Below are positions 1-9,174 of a DNA stretch of 55,940 bases, in pieces. Source of the DNA: Spirochaetaceae bacterium (GTDB lineage: Bacteria; Spirochaetota; Spirochaetia; SZUA-6; DRHE01); the NCBI GenBank assembly GCA_020353535.1, contig CP070696.1, forward strand, positions 3,639,446 through 3,695,385, written 5' to 3'. How positions within the stretch are numbered: position 1 is the first letter of the stretch; each line of letters opens with the position of its first letter. Under the pieces are notes generated by a model. It was not told the DNA's origin. It did not search any database and was given only the letters and a program-made list of their open reading frames with translations. The position numbers and the translations under genes are program-made.

Positions 1-519
1 TCGCTAACGCGAGGGAGGGAACCGGTTCCCATGCCGGCTCCCGCTCCCGAACCATCTTCTCATCAACCGGAGATGGAGACCATCGATCCGGTCCCTGTCG
101 CAGAGACTGAGGAGTCAGCCGTCCTGAACACGGAACCGACAGCGGCAGCGGAGACTGACGCGCCGGCGGAGACCGCGGCCCAATCCCCCATGGTTCCACA
201 GCCAGTTCGCCACCAAAAACAAGCAGTGCCACCCGTTCGCTTCGAAAAACCAAGGCCCCTGCAGCCGATCGACGCCGGAGCCGTATACCCTCTTGGATCC
301 CGCCTCCGGGGAGAGGAGGGTATAGTGCGACTTTTGGCCCGCATCGGGAGCGACGGCCGGGTGGAAGGTCTCAAGATCGGCGAGTCCAGCGGCTTCCCCG
401 CCCTGGACCGGGCTGCTAAACAGGCGGTATGGCGCACCCGCTTTTCCCCGGCCACACAAAACAACAGGGCGGTGGCCGACGAAATCACCATCACCATCCA
501 CTTCCGTCTGGATTCCTGA
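1..519 (+). CDS. TonB C-terminal domain protein (5' end cut by window)
   Basis: The reading frame is open from base 1, so the gene very likely begins upstream; the first in-window ATG is at 31. Counted from that ATG, residues 1-85 are a Pro/Ala/Glu-rich linker of the kind that spans the periplasm, and residues 86-162 look like a TonB C-terminal domain (YPLGSRLRGEEG..., then a GxVxxLKIGESSGFPALDRAA core and the W-RFSPA segment). TonB transmits energy from the inner-membrane ExbB/ExbD motor to outer-membrane transporters. The N-terminal membrane anchor is not visible here. No exbB/exbD or receptor is seen in the window. The domain call is good; which receptor it serves is unknown. Confidence 0.75.
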   Translation, partial: SLTRGREPVPMPAPAPEPSSHQPEMETIDPVPVAETEESAVLNTEPTAAAETDAPAETAAQSPMVPQPVRHQKQAVPPVRFEKPRPLQPIDAGAVYPLGSRLRGEEGIVRLLARIGSDGRVEGLKIGESSGFPALDRAAKQAVWRTRFSPATQNNRAVADEITITIHFRLDS

Positions 520-554
520 CCATCCCCCTCCCGACCGTTCCCGTTCCGACCAGC

Positions 555-573
555 GGGATCATGAGCTGATCCC
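555..573. terminator. Hairpin between convergent genes
   Basis: A perfect 7-bp stem (GGGATCA / TGATCCC) with a 5-base loop lies between the convergent ends of the TonB-like gene and the barrel-like protein gene. There is no good T tract on either strand (CCCCTTTCC on plus), so it may end transcription only weakly. Confidence 0.35.
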
Positions 574-592
574 CCTTTCCTCCACCAACAGC

Positions 593-1879
593 TTAAAAGC
601 TCAACTTGCAGCGCATATATACTGCAGGCTCTGTCAGATCGAATGATCCTGTATACTCCCCGTCAAACTCGCTGCCCGCCGGGCCGAAGAACAGCATGGC
701 TCCCAGACCGACCTGAAAGTTTCCATACGGCTCGCCGCTCAGCTCCGGCACGAACCCCAGGCTGCCGTCGTTGATGTTGATCAGCCCGACCGTAGTGATG
801 CTGAGGTAGTCCAGAAAGCTCCTCTCGAGATAGAGCAAAAGATAGTCTTCGGCCAGAACCAACTGCTCCCCCGACAGCAGTTTGGAAAAATCGGCATCGT
901 ATTCGCCTTTCTCCCGAGTACCGGGACCCTGGTGGTAGTACTCCATCCGGGTATCGATCTCGAGACCCGGGATGAAGTAATCGAAACCGACACAGAAGTC
1001 CAGCAGCTCAGAAATTCTTTCGTTTTTCAAGGCAATATTTACCTCGGATTCATCCCACATCTTCAAGGCCGCCTCTCCGTATACACCGAAGTTCCAGACA
1101 GCCCCAGCAAAATCTGTACCCAGATAGTGAACCCTGCTCCAGCCATCCGGGGTGAGGATGACCTCTTTTATCCAGCTGCCGGACAGATCGAAGGCGCCTA
1201 TAATTCCCTGCAGCTTCAGGCCGAACGGCAGGTTGGCCCAGTTCCCATCCACTGCGACCGGCAGGGTGGAATGGCTCTTGTCTTGAAAAGCCGCATATCC
1301 CTGGACAGACAGAAATCCCTCCAAAAACGAAACACTGGGAACGATCCCCACAGTCCCCGGCGTCTCTTCGCTGACAGTATCGAGATAGGCAGTCACCGCA
1401 GCTTTAGAGGTAGGATTGAAAAAATATCCGGTTCCCCAGGCGATGGGCAGCTTGCCGAACTGAAGGTCAAAGCGCCCCAGATTCACCGAGCCCCAGAGAT
1501 GATCAACCGAGATGGTTTGGACCAGATCTTCGTTGAAGGTCACGTTCTCGTCTGCCAGGTCCACTGGCAGCAATCCATAGCTCTCGTACACCACATAGGG
1601 ATTCTGGTTTCCGATCGCCGCGTTGTAGGCCAGCTCAGCGTGGAAGCTCAAGTTTTCACCGGGATTCCAATCCCCCTTCAAGCGCCCGTATAGGATATTT
1701 CCGTAATCCGAATCGATGATCCCCCAGTCATCCGTATATACGTTGGCGCTGAAGAAGTTGACCACGTACCCGTAGATGCTGAAGGTTTCCTCATAGAAGC
1801 TCTCCTGTGCGGTAACGGACGCCGCGGCGCCGCTCAGGCAGATAGCGATAAATATCCATCGCATCAATTTCACTTTCAT
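593..1879 (-). CDS. Putative outer-membrane beta-barrel protein of the MMPL export operon
   Basis: Predicted 428 aa with a signal peptide at about residues 1-24 (MKVKLMRWIF... to VTAQ). The mature part has many alternating aromatic/polar strands and ends in Phe (YMRCKLSF), the usual terminal signature of outer-membrane barrels recognised by the BAM complex. The start at 1879 is preferred: it has an AAGGGGG ribosome site 6 bases upstream and begins the signal peptide. A longer frame opens with GTG at 1954, overlapping the stop of the upstream gene, but adds 25 residues before the signal. It is the last gene of the run tetR-MMPL-MMPL-LolA-like. By position it could be the outer-membrane part of that system. 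Family not recognised by name. Confidence 0.6.
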   Translation of the reverse strand: MKVKLMRWIFIAICLSGAAASVTAQESFYEETFSIYGYVVNFFSANVYTDDWGIIDSDYGNILYGRLKGDWNPGENLSFHAELAYNAAIGNQNPYVVYESYGLLPVDLADENVTFNEDLVQTISVDHLWGSVNLGRFDLQFGKLPIAWGTGYFFNPTSKAAVTAYLDTVSEETPGTVGIVPSVSFLEGFLSVQGYAAFQDKSHSTLPVAVDGNWANLPFGLKLQGIIGAFDLSGSWIKEVILTPDGWSRVHYLGTDFAGAVWNFGVYGEAALKMWDESEVNIALKNERISELLDFCVGFDYFIPGLEIDTRMEYYHQGPGTREKGEYDADFSKLLSGEQLVLAEDYLLLYLERSFLDYLSITTVGLININDGSLGFVPELSGEPYGNFQVGLGAMLFFGPAGSEFDGEYTGSFDLTEPAVYMRCKLSF

Positions 1880-1950
1880 TGCATTCCCCCTTGCTCGATT
1901 ACGCTGCACGGTCCTCTGCAAAACCTGCTGAACAGTCCTCGGCTCAGTCC

Positions 1951-2703
1951 TCACTTGTAGAAGCGGCTGGGATTGAAGTACTTGTCGTCGATCGGCACGT
2001 CGTGCTGCATCGCATGGGTGATGACCACGGTCATGCTGTTCTTGTCGTAGTTCTTCATCACCATGCGGGTCGGAACGTCCCGGCCGCCCATATTCTTGAC
2101 CTCACTCATCTCCAGGTCCTTGTAATGACCTTCCTCCTCCGTGTAGTACTCGATCTTGGTTGCCAGGTAGCTCGTTTTGTCGATGGAAATCAGGATCCTG
2201 GAGTAAATAGAATCTTTCTGTTTTGGCGTGCCTTCAAGAATCCACTGCCTGGAATCGCTCGCTTGAACCCTGAACTCGTACTTTTCCTCCCAATTGCCGC
2301 CACTCAAGTCCTCGTAGCTGAAGTCCCCCCCGACACCGCTGACTGATTGCTTCTTGCTCTTGCCGGCGATTTTCCGCACCCTTCCGGTCGAGGAGAAATA
2401 GACCCACTGGTCTCCTCCCCTGCTGAGGATGCTCAGACCTTTTATCGATCGGGGTTCAATGAACTGCATATAGGAATCCTCTTCGCCTCGTCCGTAGCTG
2501 ATTACCTTGAACTCCCGGACATTGCCTGAGTCATCCGCATCTGGGTAGACCAGCATGCTCAACTCCGCCTTGCTTGTCTCGGTGCTTTGTCGCCGCTCGA
2601 CCTCTCGAATGATCTCCAGTGCATCCTCATCGGCGAATGCCAAGGGGAGGATGGCAAGTGCAAACACCGCAGTTGCAAAGACGATCCGCATTTGTTTAGT
2701 CAT
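1951..2703 (-). CDS. Outer membrane lipoprotein-sorting (LolA-like) protein
   Basis: 250 aa with a signal peptide at about 1-24 (cut after LPLAFA). The body matches the LolA-like 'outer membrane lipoprotein-sorting protein' family often encoded beside MMPL exporters: MQFIEPRSIKGLSILSR, WVYFSSTGRVRKI, a Gly/Ser-rich stretch leading to YEDLSG, and a C-terminal region ending NPSRFYK. Such proteins are thought to carry hydrophobic ligands across the periplasm. Its start overlaps the stop of the upstream MMPL gene by 4 bases, which suggests translational coupling and a joint function. The cargo cannot be read from sequence; it is not canonical LolA because no LolCDE or LolB is nearby. Confidence 0.8.
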   Translation of the reverse strand: MTKQMRIVFATAVFALAILPLAFADEDALEIIREVERRQSTETSKAELSMLVYPDADDSGNVREFKVISYGRGEEDSYMQFIEPRSIKGLSILSRGGDQWVYFSSTGRVRKIAGKSKKQSVSGVGGDFSYEDLSGGNWEEKYEFRVQASDSRQWILEGTPKQKDSIYSRILISIDKTSYLATKIEYYTEEEGHYKDLEMSEVKNMGGRDVPTRMVMKNYDKNSMTVVITHAMQHDVPIDDKYFNPSRFYK

Positions 2704-5474
2704 GACACGCTCCTCTCTTGTGGTCTTGGAATATTATCTGCAAAGACTTTTGCCCTCGGGCTGTCGAAACGCAGCAATGCAGGCAGCACAACCAGCGCCG
2801 CGGTCAGGCAGGCGGCCAGTCCGACGAAAAGGATGATTCCCATGGAAGTGATCGATCCGAAAGATCCGATCAGACCCAAAGAGCCAAAGCCGATCATGGT
2901 TGTCAGGGCCGAAAGAAGCACACCCTTGCCGGTGTAGCGGTATACGGTACCGATGTTCCGCTCAACCCTGTAGCGGTGAGCCAGGTGGATGCCGAAATCA
3001 ATACCCATGCCGATGACAAGCGGGATCACGGCGATATTGATGGGATTGAGCTTCCAGCCCAGAAGGGGATACACGCCGAGCATCCAGATCATTCCAACCA
3101 GCAGAGGGACAACGGCGAAAAGGGTATAGCGGAGGCTGCGAAAACTGAGTGCTACAAACAGCAGGACCGCGGCGAAGATCAGCAGGGCGGCTCGCTTCGA
3201 GGCTGAGCTGATCTCCTCCATCCAGGCGATACCGAACTGGGTCGTTCCGGTTATCCTGGGAGAGACCTTCTCCAAGGCTTTGTTGAAACGCTCCATGTTA
3301 TCCAAGTTGTTGAGCAGCCCCGGTTTGGGGTAGGCCAGCACAAGGGTCCTGGCCCCTGACTCCTCAAGAAGGCCCCGGGAAATAGAAGGTGGAAGATCTT
3401 CCGGTCTGATGTTCCGATCGACCTGAGCCATGGTGCCGATGATCCGGTCCATCTCCTCTGCAAAATGGCTGTCCAGACGATTTAGGGGTGAGGCGTAGAA
3501 AGAGGGATTCGACTCGATCAGCTGGATCAACTTCTGAAAGACTTCGTCTCCCGGCCGCCCCACCTCGGCGCCGAAGATCTCCCGGATCATGCGGTTTCGT
3601 TTTGCCAAGATCTTGTTATCCTCACCGAGGCCGGCAACCGAAAGGTCCCCCATCTCGATAACATTCCACTCCAGACGCTGGATCTCATAGGCGAGCTTCT
3701 CGATACGTTCGGGAGTGTATGAATAGTCTGAAATGTAGCGAGAAGGCATGGCGCGAATCTTTGCGATTTCAGCCAAGCGAGCCTCCTGCTCCCGATCCGA
3801 GGGAATAAATAGAGCCAAGGAGCGTACCTCCGCCACCATGGATTCCTCTTCCAGGGCTTCGGTCAGCTCTCGGGCTTCCTCCAGACCATCGGCAATAACC
3901 ATGGAGGGAAAGGGAGTCATATCGTACTTATCCATGACTTTTTCATACTGGATGATTGAAGGCATTTCTTGCGGTTCCAGCTTCATGAAGTCTGTTTCCA
4001 TACTGTTCAGGTACACCGCGGCCACCAGCAATACGGCGGTTACCACCATGGCTGCTGCCAGGGTCACCCAATGCCTTCTATTTATGAACCGACCAAGGCC
4101 GGCCAGGAAATCGTAGTTGATGTTTGGAATGTGGGAACGGGAGACGTCCTTCTTCCCGAACCAGTACAGCAGAGCCGGCAGGATGAAGATCATGGCCAGC
4201 AGACACATCAGGATCCCGGTACCCATGACAAAACCGAATTGGCCGAACGCCTTGGAGCCTGTCCCGGCCAGAACGAAGAAGGCGATGGCCGTAGTCACGG
4301 CCGCCAGGAAGATGCCCATCCCCGCTTTGATAAAGGTATTGCGCAGGGCTTCCGCGGGGGAGAAGCCGTCATTGCGAAAAGTCGTAAAGTTGGTGACCAC
4401 CTGGATGCCGTAGTCCACTCCCAGTCCGATCAGCAGAACGCTCATTATGCTGGTCAGCATGGTGATTTCCCGGATCGTGATCCCCAGCAGTCCGTAGTTG
4501 AATACGATCCCAATCACGAGGGTTATGAGAATAAAGAGGATCGAGCGAATCTGGTTGAAGGAGAACAGGAACAACAGCAATATCAACACCAGGGCAACGA
4601 GGGCCGGAACCAGCATGTCGAAGCCCATTGCTTCCTGTTCATCCGCCTGCATCGGTACATCTCCGGTGTAGCCGATCCTAACTTCGGGAAATCGTTCCTG
4701 AACTGTCCGCTGAACGGCTCGGATCTCCTCAGTCATCTCCACGCATTTTTCGATCTCCATAACGCTGAAATTGGGGGAAATTGTGAACATCAGCATGCTG
4801 TTGTCGGGGCTGAATGCGTAGATATCGCCGTAAACAAAATTTTCGGCCAGATTCCTGCCCCTATCCTCCACGGGTAACGATTCCGGATTTTCCAGATACT
4901 CCCGCAGCATGGTGCAAAAACGCTCAAGCTGATTCAGCATGGCGAGGGCTTCGCTCTCCTGCCTGCTGTTCTCTAGCTCCTCCTCTGCCCCTTCACCCGT
5001 GTAGGTCTGCTCGAAGGAGTCGTTCAATGAAGTGAGAAACGGCAGCAGGTTGAGAGCGGAGAAGGTCTCCCCGGTCTTTTCCAGATCCTCGGCTTCCTGA
5101 AGCAGCAGGCCCCAGGTGGAGACAAACTCCCGATCCAGCTTGAGATCGATGGTGTGGACGTAGCTCATCAGCCGAGGATTGGCCCGCACCTCCGCCGCAT
5201 ACGCTTCGGCCGAGCGGATCATCAACTCCCGATCCAAGCCTTCGATCGTGACCATCACCACTGTTCCGCCGTGAAACAGCTCATCCACCTCCTCGAAGCT
5301 CTTCACCTGCGGATTGTCCTCAGGCAGGAGGTCCTTGACCTGCGTTCTTACCTCGATGTTGCTGGCAGCCACGATACTGAGAAAGAACAATACCAGCCCG
5401 GCGATAGGAATCAGTTTATGGTAGCGGATCACGAACCCCGCCAATCCGCCCATGACCTTCTCTTCGAATCTCAT
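2700..5474 (-). CDS. MMPL/RND-superfamily exporter, copy 2
   Basis: About 924 aa. Architecture is that of the MMPL/RND 'putative exporter' group: an N-terminal membrane helix (FVIRYHKLIPIAGLVLFFLS), a large periplasmic domain, five helices around the middle, a second single helix, a second periplasmic domain and a final five-helix bundle with the typical GIDFG-containing helix (VIGMGIDFGIHLAHRYR). It is a close paralogue of the gene just upstream, with collinear motifs throughout (IRYHK, QEAMGFD, AYEIQRLEWNVIE). Start at 5474 is chosen because MRFEEKVMGG aligns with the start of the paralogue; the frame opens earlier at 5555 but the extra 27 residues are not family-like. Transport substrate is probably hydrophobic; not determinable here. 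Confidence 0.88.
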   Translation of the reverse strand: MRFEEKVMGGLAGFVIRYHKLIPIAGLVLFFLSIVAASNIEVRTQVKDLLPEDNPQVKSFEEVDELFHGGTVVMVTIEGLDRELMIRSAEAYAAEVRANPRLMSYVHTIDLKLDREFVSTWGLLLQEAEDLEKTGETFSALNLLPFLTSLNDSFEQTYTGEGAEEELENSRQESEALAMLNQLERFCTMLREYLENPESLPVEDRGRNLAENFVYGDIYAFSPDNSMLMFTISPNFSVMEIEKCVEMTEEIRAVQRTVQERFPEVRIGYTGDVPMQADEQEAMGFDMLVPALVALVLILLLFLFSFNQIRSILFILITLVIGIVFNYGLLGITIREITMLTSIMSVLLIGLGVDYGIQVVTNFTTFRNDGFSPAEALRNTFIKAGMGIFLAAVTTAIAFFVLAGTGSKAFGQFGFVMGTGILMCLLAMIFILPALLYWFGKKDVSRSHIPNINYDFLAGLGRFINRRHWVTLAAAMVVTAVLLVAAVYLNSMETDFMKLEPQEMPSIIQYEKVMDKYDMTPFPSMVIADGLEEARELTEALEEESMVAEVRSLALFIPSDREQEARLAEIAKIRAMPSRYISDYSYTPERIEKLAYEIQRLEWNVIEMGDLSVAGLGEDNKILAKRNRMIREIFGAEVGRPGDEVFQKLIQLIESNPSFYASPLNRLDSHFAEEMDRIIGTMAQVDRNIRPEDLPPSISRGLLEESGARTLVLAYPKPGLLNNLDNMERFNKALEKVSPRITGTTQFGIAWMEEISSASKRAALLIFAAVLLFVALSFRSLRYTLFAVVPLLVGMIWMLGVYPLLGWKLNPINIAVIPLVIGMGIDFGIHLAHRYRVERNIGTVYRYTGKGVLLSALTTMIGFGSLGLIGSFGSITSMGIILFVGLAACLTAALVVLPALLRFDSPRAKVFADNIPRPQERSVS

Positions 5475-5606
5475 CCTATACCCCCCGTACGATTTGTTGC
5501 CCGGGGGCGCGGATGCTTGCGCCCCTGGGCAAACGGTAATACCGGATGCAGCCATCGAAACCGGTCAAAAGTATGGTTGGGGTATGGTTCACTCATACTC
5601 CCTCGC

Positions 5607-8324
5607 TCACCTGCGCACGAAGGACAGCAGGGCCGGCAGCAGCACAATGGTCGCGGTCAGACAGGTGGCGATTCCTAAAAACAGCACGGTTCCTATCGAT
5701 GCAATCGAAGGAAAGGAGCCGATAAGAGCCAGGGAGCCGAAGCCGATTATCGTGGTCAGGGCAGACAGGAAAACCGCCTTTCCAGTGTACAGGTAGACCG
5801 TCTCCAGATCCTTCTCGACCCGGAAGCGGTGGACGATATGGATGCCGAAGTCGATGCCCATGCCGATGACAAGAGGAATCACGGCGATGTTGATCAGATT
5901 CACCTTCAAGCCCAGCAAGGGGTAGATGCCCAGCATCCAGATCATTCCAGCCAGCAAAGGGACGGCCGCCAGGATCGCGTAGCGGAAGCTTCGGAAGGTG
6001 ATGACCATGACCAGAAAAACCACTACGAAGATGAACAGGGCTGCCTTCTTGGATCCGCTCTCCACGTCCTCCGACCAGGATACCAGGATGGGTACCCAGC
6101 CGGAAACCTTGGGCGACACTTCCGCCATCCGCTGATTGAAGCGCAGCATGCCCTCCTTGTCGATGGTCGCCGATTTCACGGGGTAGGCGAAGACCAGGTT
6201 GCGGCTGCCTCCCTCCTCGAGAAACTGCTTGGCGTACTGCTCGGGCAGATCCTCTATAGTGATACTTCGATCAACCTGGGACATGGCCTCTACTATTCCG
6301 TCCATCTCAGCGGCGAACCGTGGATCGAGATTGGTAATTGCCCGTGCGCTCTCCCTCGGATTGTCCTCGATATGCTGGATCACCTTCTGAAACACCTCGG
6401 CTCCGGGTTCTCCCACTTCAGCACCGAATATCTCCCGGATCATCTGGTTCCTCTTCACCACGATCTTGTTGTTCTCTCCCAGACCGGCCACGGAGAGGTC
6501 CCCGATCTCGATTACGTTCCACTCCAGACGCTGAATTTCGTAGGCCAGCTCCTCCATACGTTCGGGGGAATAAGAGTAGTCCGGGTCAAAGCGGCTGCCC
6601 ATATCACGGATCCTGCGGATTTCCGCCAATCGGGCCATCTGCTCGCTGTCGGAGGGAATGAATCGGGCAACGGAGCTGACCTCGGCGATCAAGGATTCTT
6701 TTTCCAGCGCTTCCTGCAGCTCCCTGGCTTCCTCCACAGAATCAGCAACAGCCATGGCGGAGAAAATGTTTATGTCGAACTTGTCCAGAACTTTGTAGTA
6801 GGTCTTTATGGAGGTCATATGTCCAGGCTCAAGTTTCATCATGTCGTACTCCATGCGGTTAAGGAACGCCGCGGCAAACAGTCCACCGGTCACGATCAGA
6901 CCGGCCACCAGGGTCAGCCATTTGTGATGGAAAGTTGTCTTCCCGATACGAGATAGGAACCGGTACTCAATTTTGGGCAGCCGGGATTTGGCTGGATCCT
7001 GTTTCACGAACCAGAGCAACAGGGAGGGCAGTATGAAGAACAGGGCGATGAAACAGCAAATGATCCCCATACCGGCTAGCACACCGAATTCGGCCAGGGC
7101 TTTGGATCCGGTGGCCGCCATGACGAAAAAACCGATGGCCGTAGTCAGCGCGGCCAGGAAGGTGCCCATGCCGGCCCGCACGTAGGTATTGCGCAGCGCC
7201 TCTTTGGGCTGCAGACCGCTGGCCCGGTAGGTCGTGTAATTGGTGACCAGCTGTATTCCGTAATCGATTCCCAGTCCGATGAGCATCACCGCCATAAAGC
7301 TGGTCAGCATGTTAATCTCTTTAAAGGTGACGCCCAGCAGGCCGTAGGTGTAGAGAATGCCGAAGATCAAGACGATCAGGGCAAACAACACCGAGCGGAT
7401 CGGATTGAAGGAGAAGATGAACAGCAGCAATATCACCACCAGAGCGACCAGGGCTGGCACCAGCAGATCGAAGCCCATGGCCTCCTGCTCGTCAGCGCCG
7501 ATGGCGACATCTCCCCCGTAGGCCAGCTCCAGGTCGGGGTACCGATTCTGAATATCGGTCCGGATTTTCTTGATTTCGTTGGTCATGGCCACCATTTTAG
7601 GGATCTCGTCGATGGAAAAGTTGGGCAGAATGGAGAACAGCAACATGCTGTTGTCAGGGCTGAATCCGTACAGATCCCCATACAAGAAGGTCTGGGCCAG
7701 CTCGCGCCCCGTGTCATCCGCACCGGCCTCTGCGGGATTATCCAGGTATCCCCGCAGCAATACGAAGAACGCTTCCAGTTGGTTCAGCATGGCCACCGCT
7801 TCATTCTCCTGGCGGCGCGTGGAGATCTCCTTCTCCGCTTCCTCCCCCGTGTAGGTGCGTTCGAAGGAGTCGTTCAGAGAGGTCAGGAAGGGAAGCAGGT
7901 TAAGCTCGGCGAAGGTATCCCGGGACCGTTCCAGATCCTCAGCCTTCTGAAGCATCAAACCCCAGTCCGTAACGAACTCTCGGTCCATCTTGAGGTTGAT
8001 CGTCTTCACGTACTGCATGGCCTCGGGGCTGCTGCGAACCGCCGCGGCGAAGGCCTCGGCGGCCTCGGCCATCCGGGCCTTGTCCCGACCCTCCACGGTA
8101 ATCATCAACGACATTCCGCTGTTGAAGGCCTCATCGATCTCATGGATGCTCTGCACCTGAGGGTCATCGAAGGGCAGCATATCCTCCATCTGGGTTGTCA
8201 CCCGGATGTTCTGCGCAGCGATCAGGCTCAGGACGAGCAGGACCACCGCCACGATCGGGATGATCTTGTGATATCGGATCACAAAATTCGCGATGCCCCC
8301 CATGATGCGTTGTTCGAGTTTCAT
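5607..8324 (-). CDS. MMPL/RND-superfamily exporter, copy 1
   Basis: 905 aa with a strong GAGGAGG ribosome site before the ATG. Same layout as its downstream paralogue: helix 1 at about 17-36 (IIPIVAVVLLVLSLIAAQ), a periplasmic domain, helices in the 280-450 region, a second half beginning near FHHKWLTLVAGLIVTGGLFAAAF, and a final bundle containing VIGMGIDFGIHIVHRFR. RND-type exporters use proton flow and act from the inner membrane or periplasm. It is the first exporter gene after tetR, 115 bp downstream, with an operator-like site in that gap, so it probably heads the repressor-controlled operon. The two copies may form a heteromer or have diverged in substrate. Confidence 0.88.
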   Translation of the reverse strand: MKLEQRIMGGIANFVIRYHKIIPIVAVVLLVLSLIAAQNIRVTTQMEDMLPFDDPQVQSIHEIDEAFNSGMSLMITVEGRDKARMAEAAEAFAAAVRSSPEAMQYVKTINLKMDREFVTDWGLMLQKAEDLERSRDTFAELNLLPFLTSLNDSFERTYTGEEAEKEISTRRQENEAVAMLNQLEAFFVLLRGYLDNPAEAGADDTGRELAQTFLYGDLYGFSPDNSMLLFSILPNFSIDEIPKMVAMTNEIKKIRTDIQNRYPDLELAYGGDVAIGADEQEAMGFDLLVPALVALVVILLLFIFSFNPIRSVLFALIVLIFGILYTYGLLGVTFKEINMLTSFMAVMLIGLGIDYGIQLVTNYTTYRASGLQPKEALRNTYVRAGMGTFLAALTTAIGFFVMAATGSKALAEFGVLAGMGIICCFIALFFILPSLLLWFVKQDPAKSRLPKIEYRFLSRIGKTTFHHKWLTLVAGLIVTGGLFAAAFLNRMEYDMMKLEPGHMTSIKTYYKVLDKFDINIFSAMAVADSVEEARELQEALEKESLIAEVSSVARFIPSDSEQMARLAEIRRIRDMGSRFDPDYSYSPERMEELAYEIQRLEWNVIEIGDLSVAGLGENNKIVVKRNQMIREIFGAEVGEPGAEVFQKVIQHIEDNPRESARAITNLDPRFAAEMDGIVEAMSQVDRSITIEDLPEQYAKQFLEEGGSRNLVFAYPVKSATIDKEGMLRFNQRMAEVSPKVSGWVPILVSWSEDVESGSKKAALFIFVVVFLVMVITFRSFRYAILAAVPLLAGMIWMLGIYPLLGLKVNLINIAVIPLVIGMGIDFGIHIVHRFRVEKDLETVYLYTGKAVFLSALTTIIGFGSLALIGSFPSIASIGTVLFLGIATCLTATIVLLPALLSFVRR

Positions 8325-8402
8325 ACGATCCTCCTCGTTCTGGCTGTACCAATCGCCCTACCGGCTTGAACGCCCGCCTCTGCCCTACTAGGCTTGTTCG
8401 GC

Positions 8403-8416
8403 AGAACGTTCGGTAG
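8403..8416. promoter_or_regulatory. Second, imperfect TetR operator before the MMPL operon
   Basis: AGAACGTTCGGTAG shares the ten bases AGAACGTTCG with the perfect operator upstream of tetR (9102-9117); the right half has decayed. It lies in the 115-bp gap between the tetR stop and the first MMPL start. A possible -35 (TTGTCA on the minus strand) lies just upstream, but no convincing -10 was seen. Confidence 0.55.
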
Positions 8417-8439
8417 ATGGCCTGACAACAATTGCATCA

Positions 8440-9078
8440 TCATTCACTCCGCTTCAGGAGTCGTTCCCGGAAGTACCACAGAAAGCCATCAACAAAAAGC
8501 TTGCGTGATTGTTCCCTGTCAAAGCCGTAGCGTTCACACCACTTTTCCGAAAACACCGTGTACCCCACAAGGGGAAGGGAGAGCATGAAGAAGGCCTCGT
8601 GCATGCTTTGATTCCTGTCGAAAGCCTTGACCGTATCGATATGGTGCGCCTGAGCGCTGGCCACGACTTCCCGGGCCGCCGGAGACTGAAAGTTCCACAG
8701 CTCAAGCAGCGGGACCTGTCGGGGATTCTTGATCGATTCCATCAGAAGAATGGTCAAGATGCGCCGGTTCTCCTCCATAAAAGCGATCATCTCCTCCATG
8801 ATCACATCGAGTTTCTCCATGAAATTCCCCGCATATCGCTCAAAGAAGCTCTTCTTGAAGGCAACTCCTCTGGTCACGAACTCTTCGAGCATGGTCTCCA
8901 GGATCTGTTCTTTATTCTTAAAGTGGTAGTAAATGACGGATTTGCGGATCCCCACCTTCCGGGCGATTTCCTCGATACCGGTTCCTTCAAATCCCTTCAC
9001 CGCGAACAGCTTCTCCGCTTCCTGAAGAATCTTCTGTTTGGTGGTTTTGACTGATTCAACCCGCTGGCGTGTCCGCAT
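8440..9078 (-). CDS. TetR-family repressor of the MMPL operon
   Basis: 212 aa. The N-terminal TetR DNA-binding domain is clear: KQKILQEAEKLFAVKGFEGT, then the helix-turn-helix at about residues 33-55 (GIEEIARKVGIRKSVIYYHFKNK). The C-terminal ligand domain (about 60-212) is not assigned to a subfamily. The gene reads toward the MMPL exporters. A perfect 16-bp operator overlaps its own transcription start and a partial copy precedes the exporter genes, so it most likely represses itself and the export operon until a hydrophobic ligand binds. An alternative GTG start seven codons in is possible; the ATG at 9078 has AGGAAG only three bases upstream. Confidence 0.88.
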   Translation of the reverse strand: MRTRQRVESVKTTKQKILQEAEKLFAVKGFEGTGIEEIARKVGIRKSVIYYHFKNKEQILETMLEEFVTRGVAFKKSFFERYAGNFMEKLDVIMEEMIAFMEENRRILTILLMESIKNPRQVPLLELWNFQSPAAREVVASAQAHHIDTVKAFDRNQSMHEAFFMLSLPLVGYTVFSEKWCERYGFDREQSRKLFVDGFLWYFRERLLKRSE

Positions 9079-9101
9079 CTTCCTGCGTCTCCATCTATCT
9101 A

Positions 9102-9117
9102 TAGAACGTTCGTTCTA
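9102..9117. promoter_or_regulatory. TetR operator (perfect inverted repeat)
   Basis: TAGAACG-TT-CGTTCTA: perfect 7-bp arms with a 2-bp centre. On the minus strand it begins directly after the -10 box of tetR and so covers the expected start of transcription, the usual layout for autorepression. Confidence 0.8.
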
Positions 9118-9146
9118 ATTATAACACGAAGACATACGGGGGGCAA
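9118..9146 (-). promoter_or_regulatory. tetR promoter
   Basis: On the minus strand: -35 TTGCCC (9141-9146), 17-bp spacer, perfect -10 TATAAT (9118-9123), followed immediately by the operator. The tetR ATG follows about 30 bases after the expected +1. Confidence 0.8.
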
Positions 9147-9174
9147 CACTATTTTCGCGGAGTGCTTCAGGTAA

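Noticed and set aside
1879..1954. Longer start (GTG at 1954) for the barrel-like protein
   Set aside because: It would put 25 polar residues before an obvious signal peptide; the ATG at 1879 has a good ribosome site.
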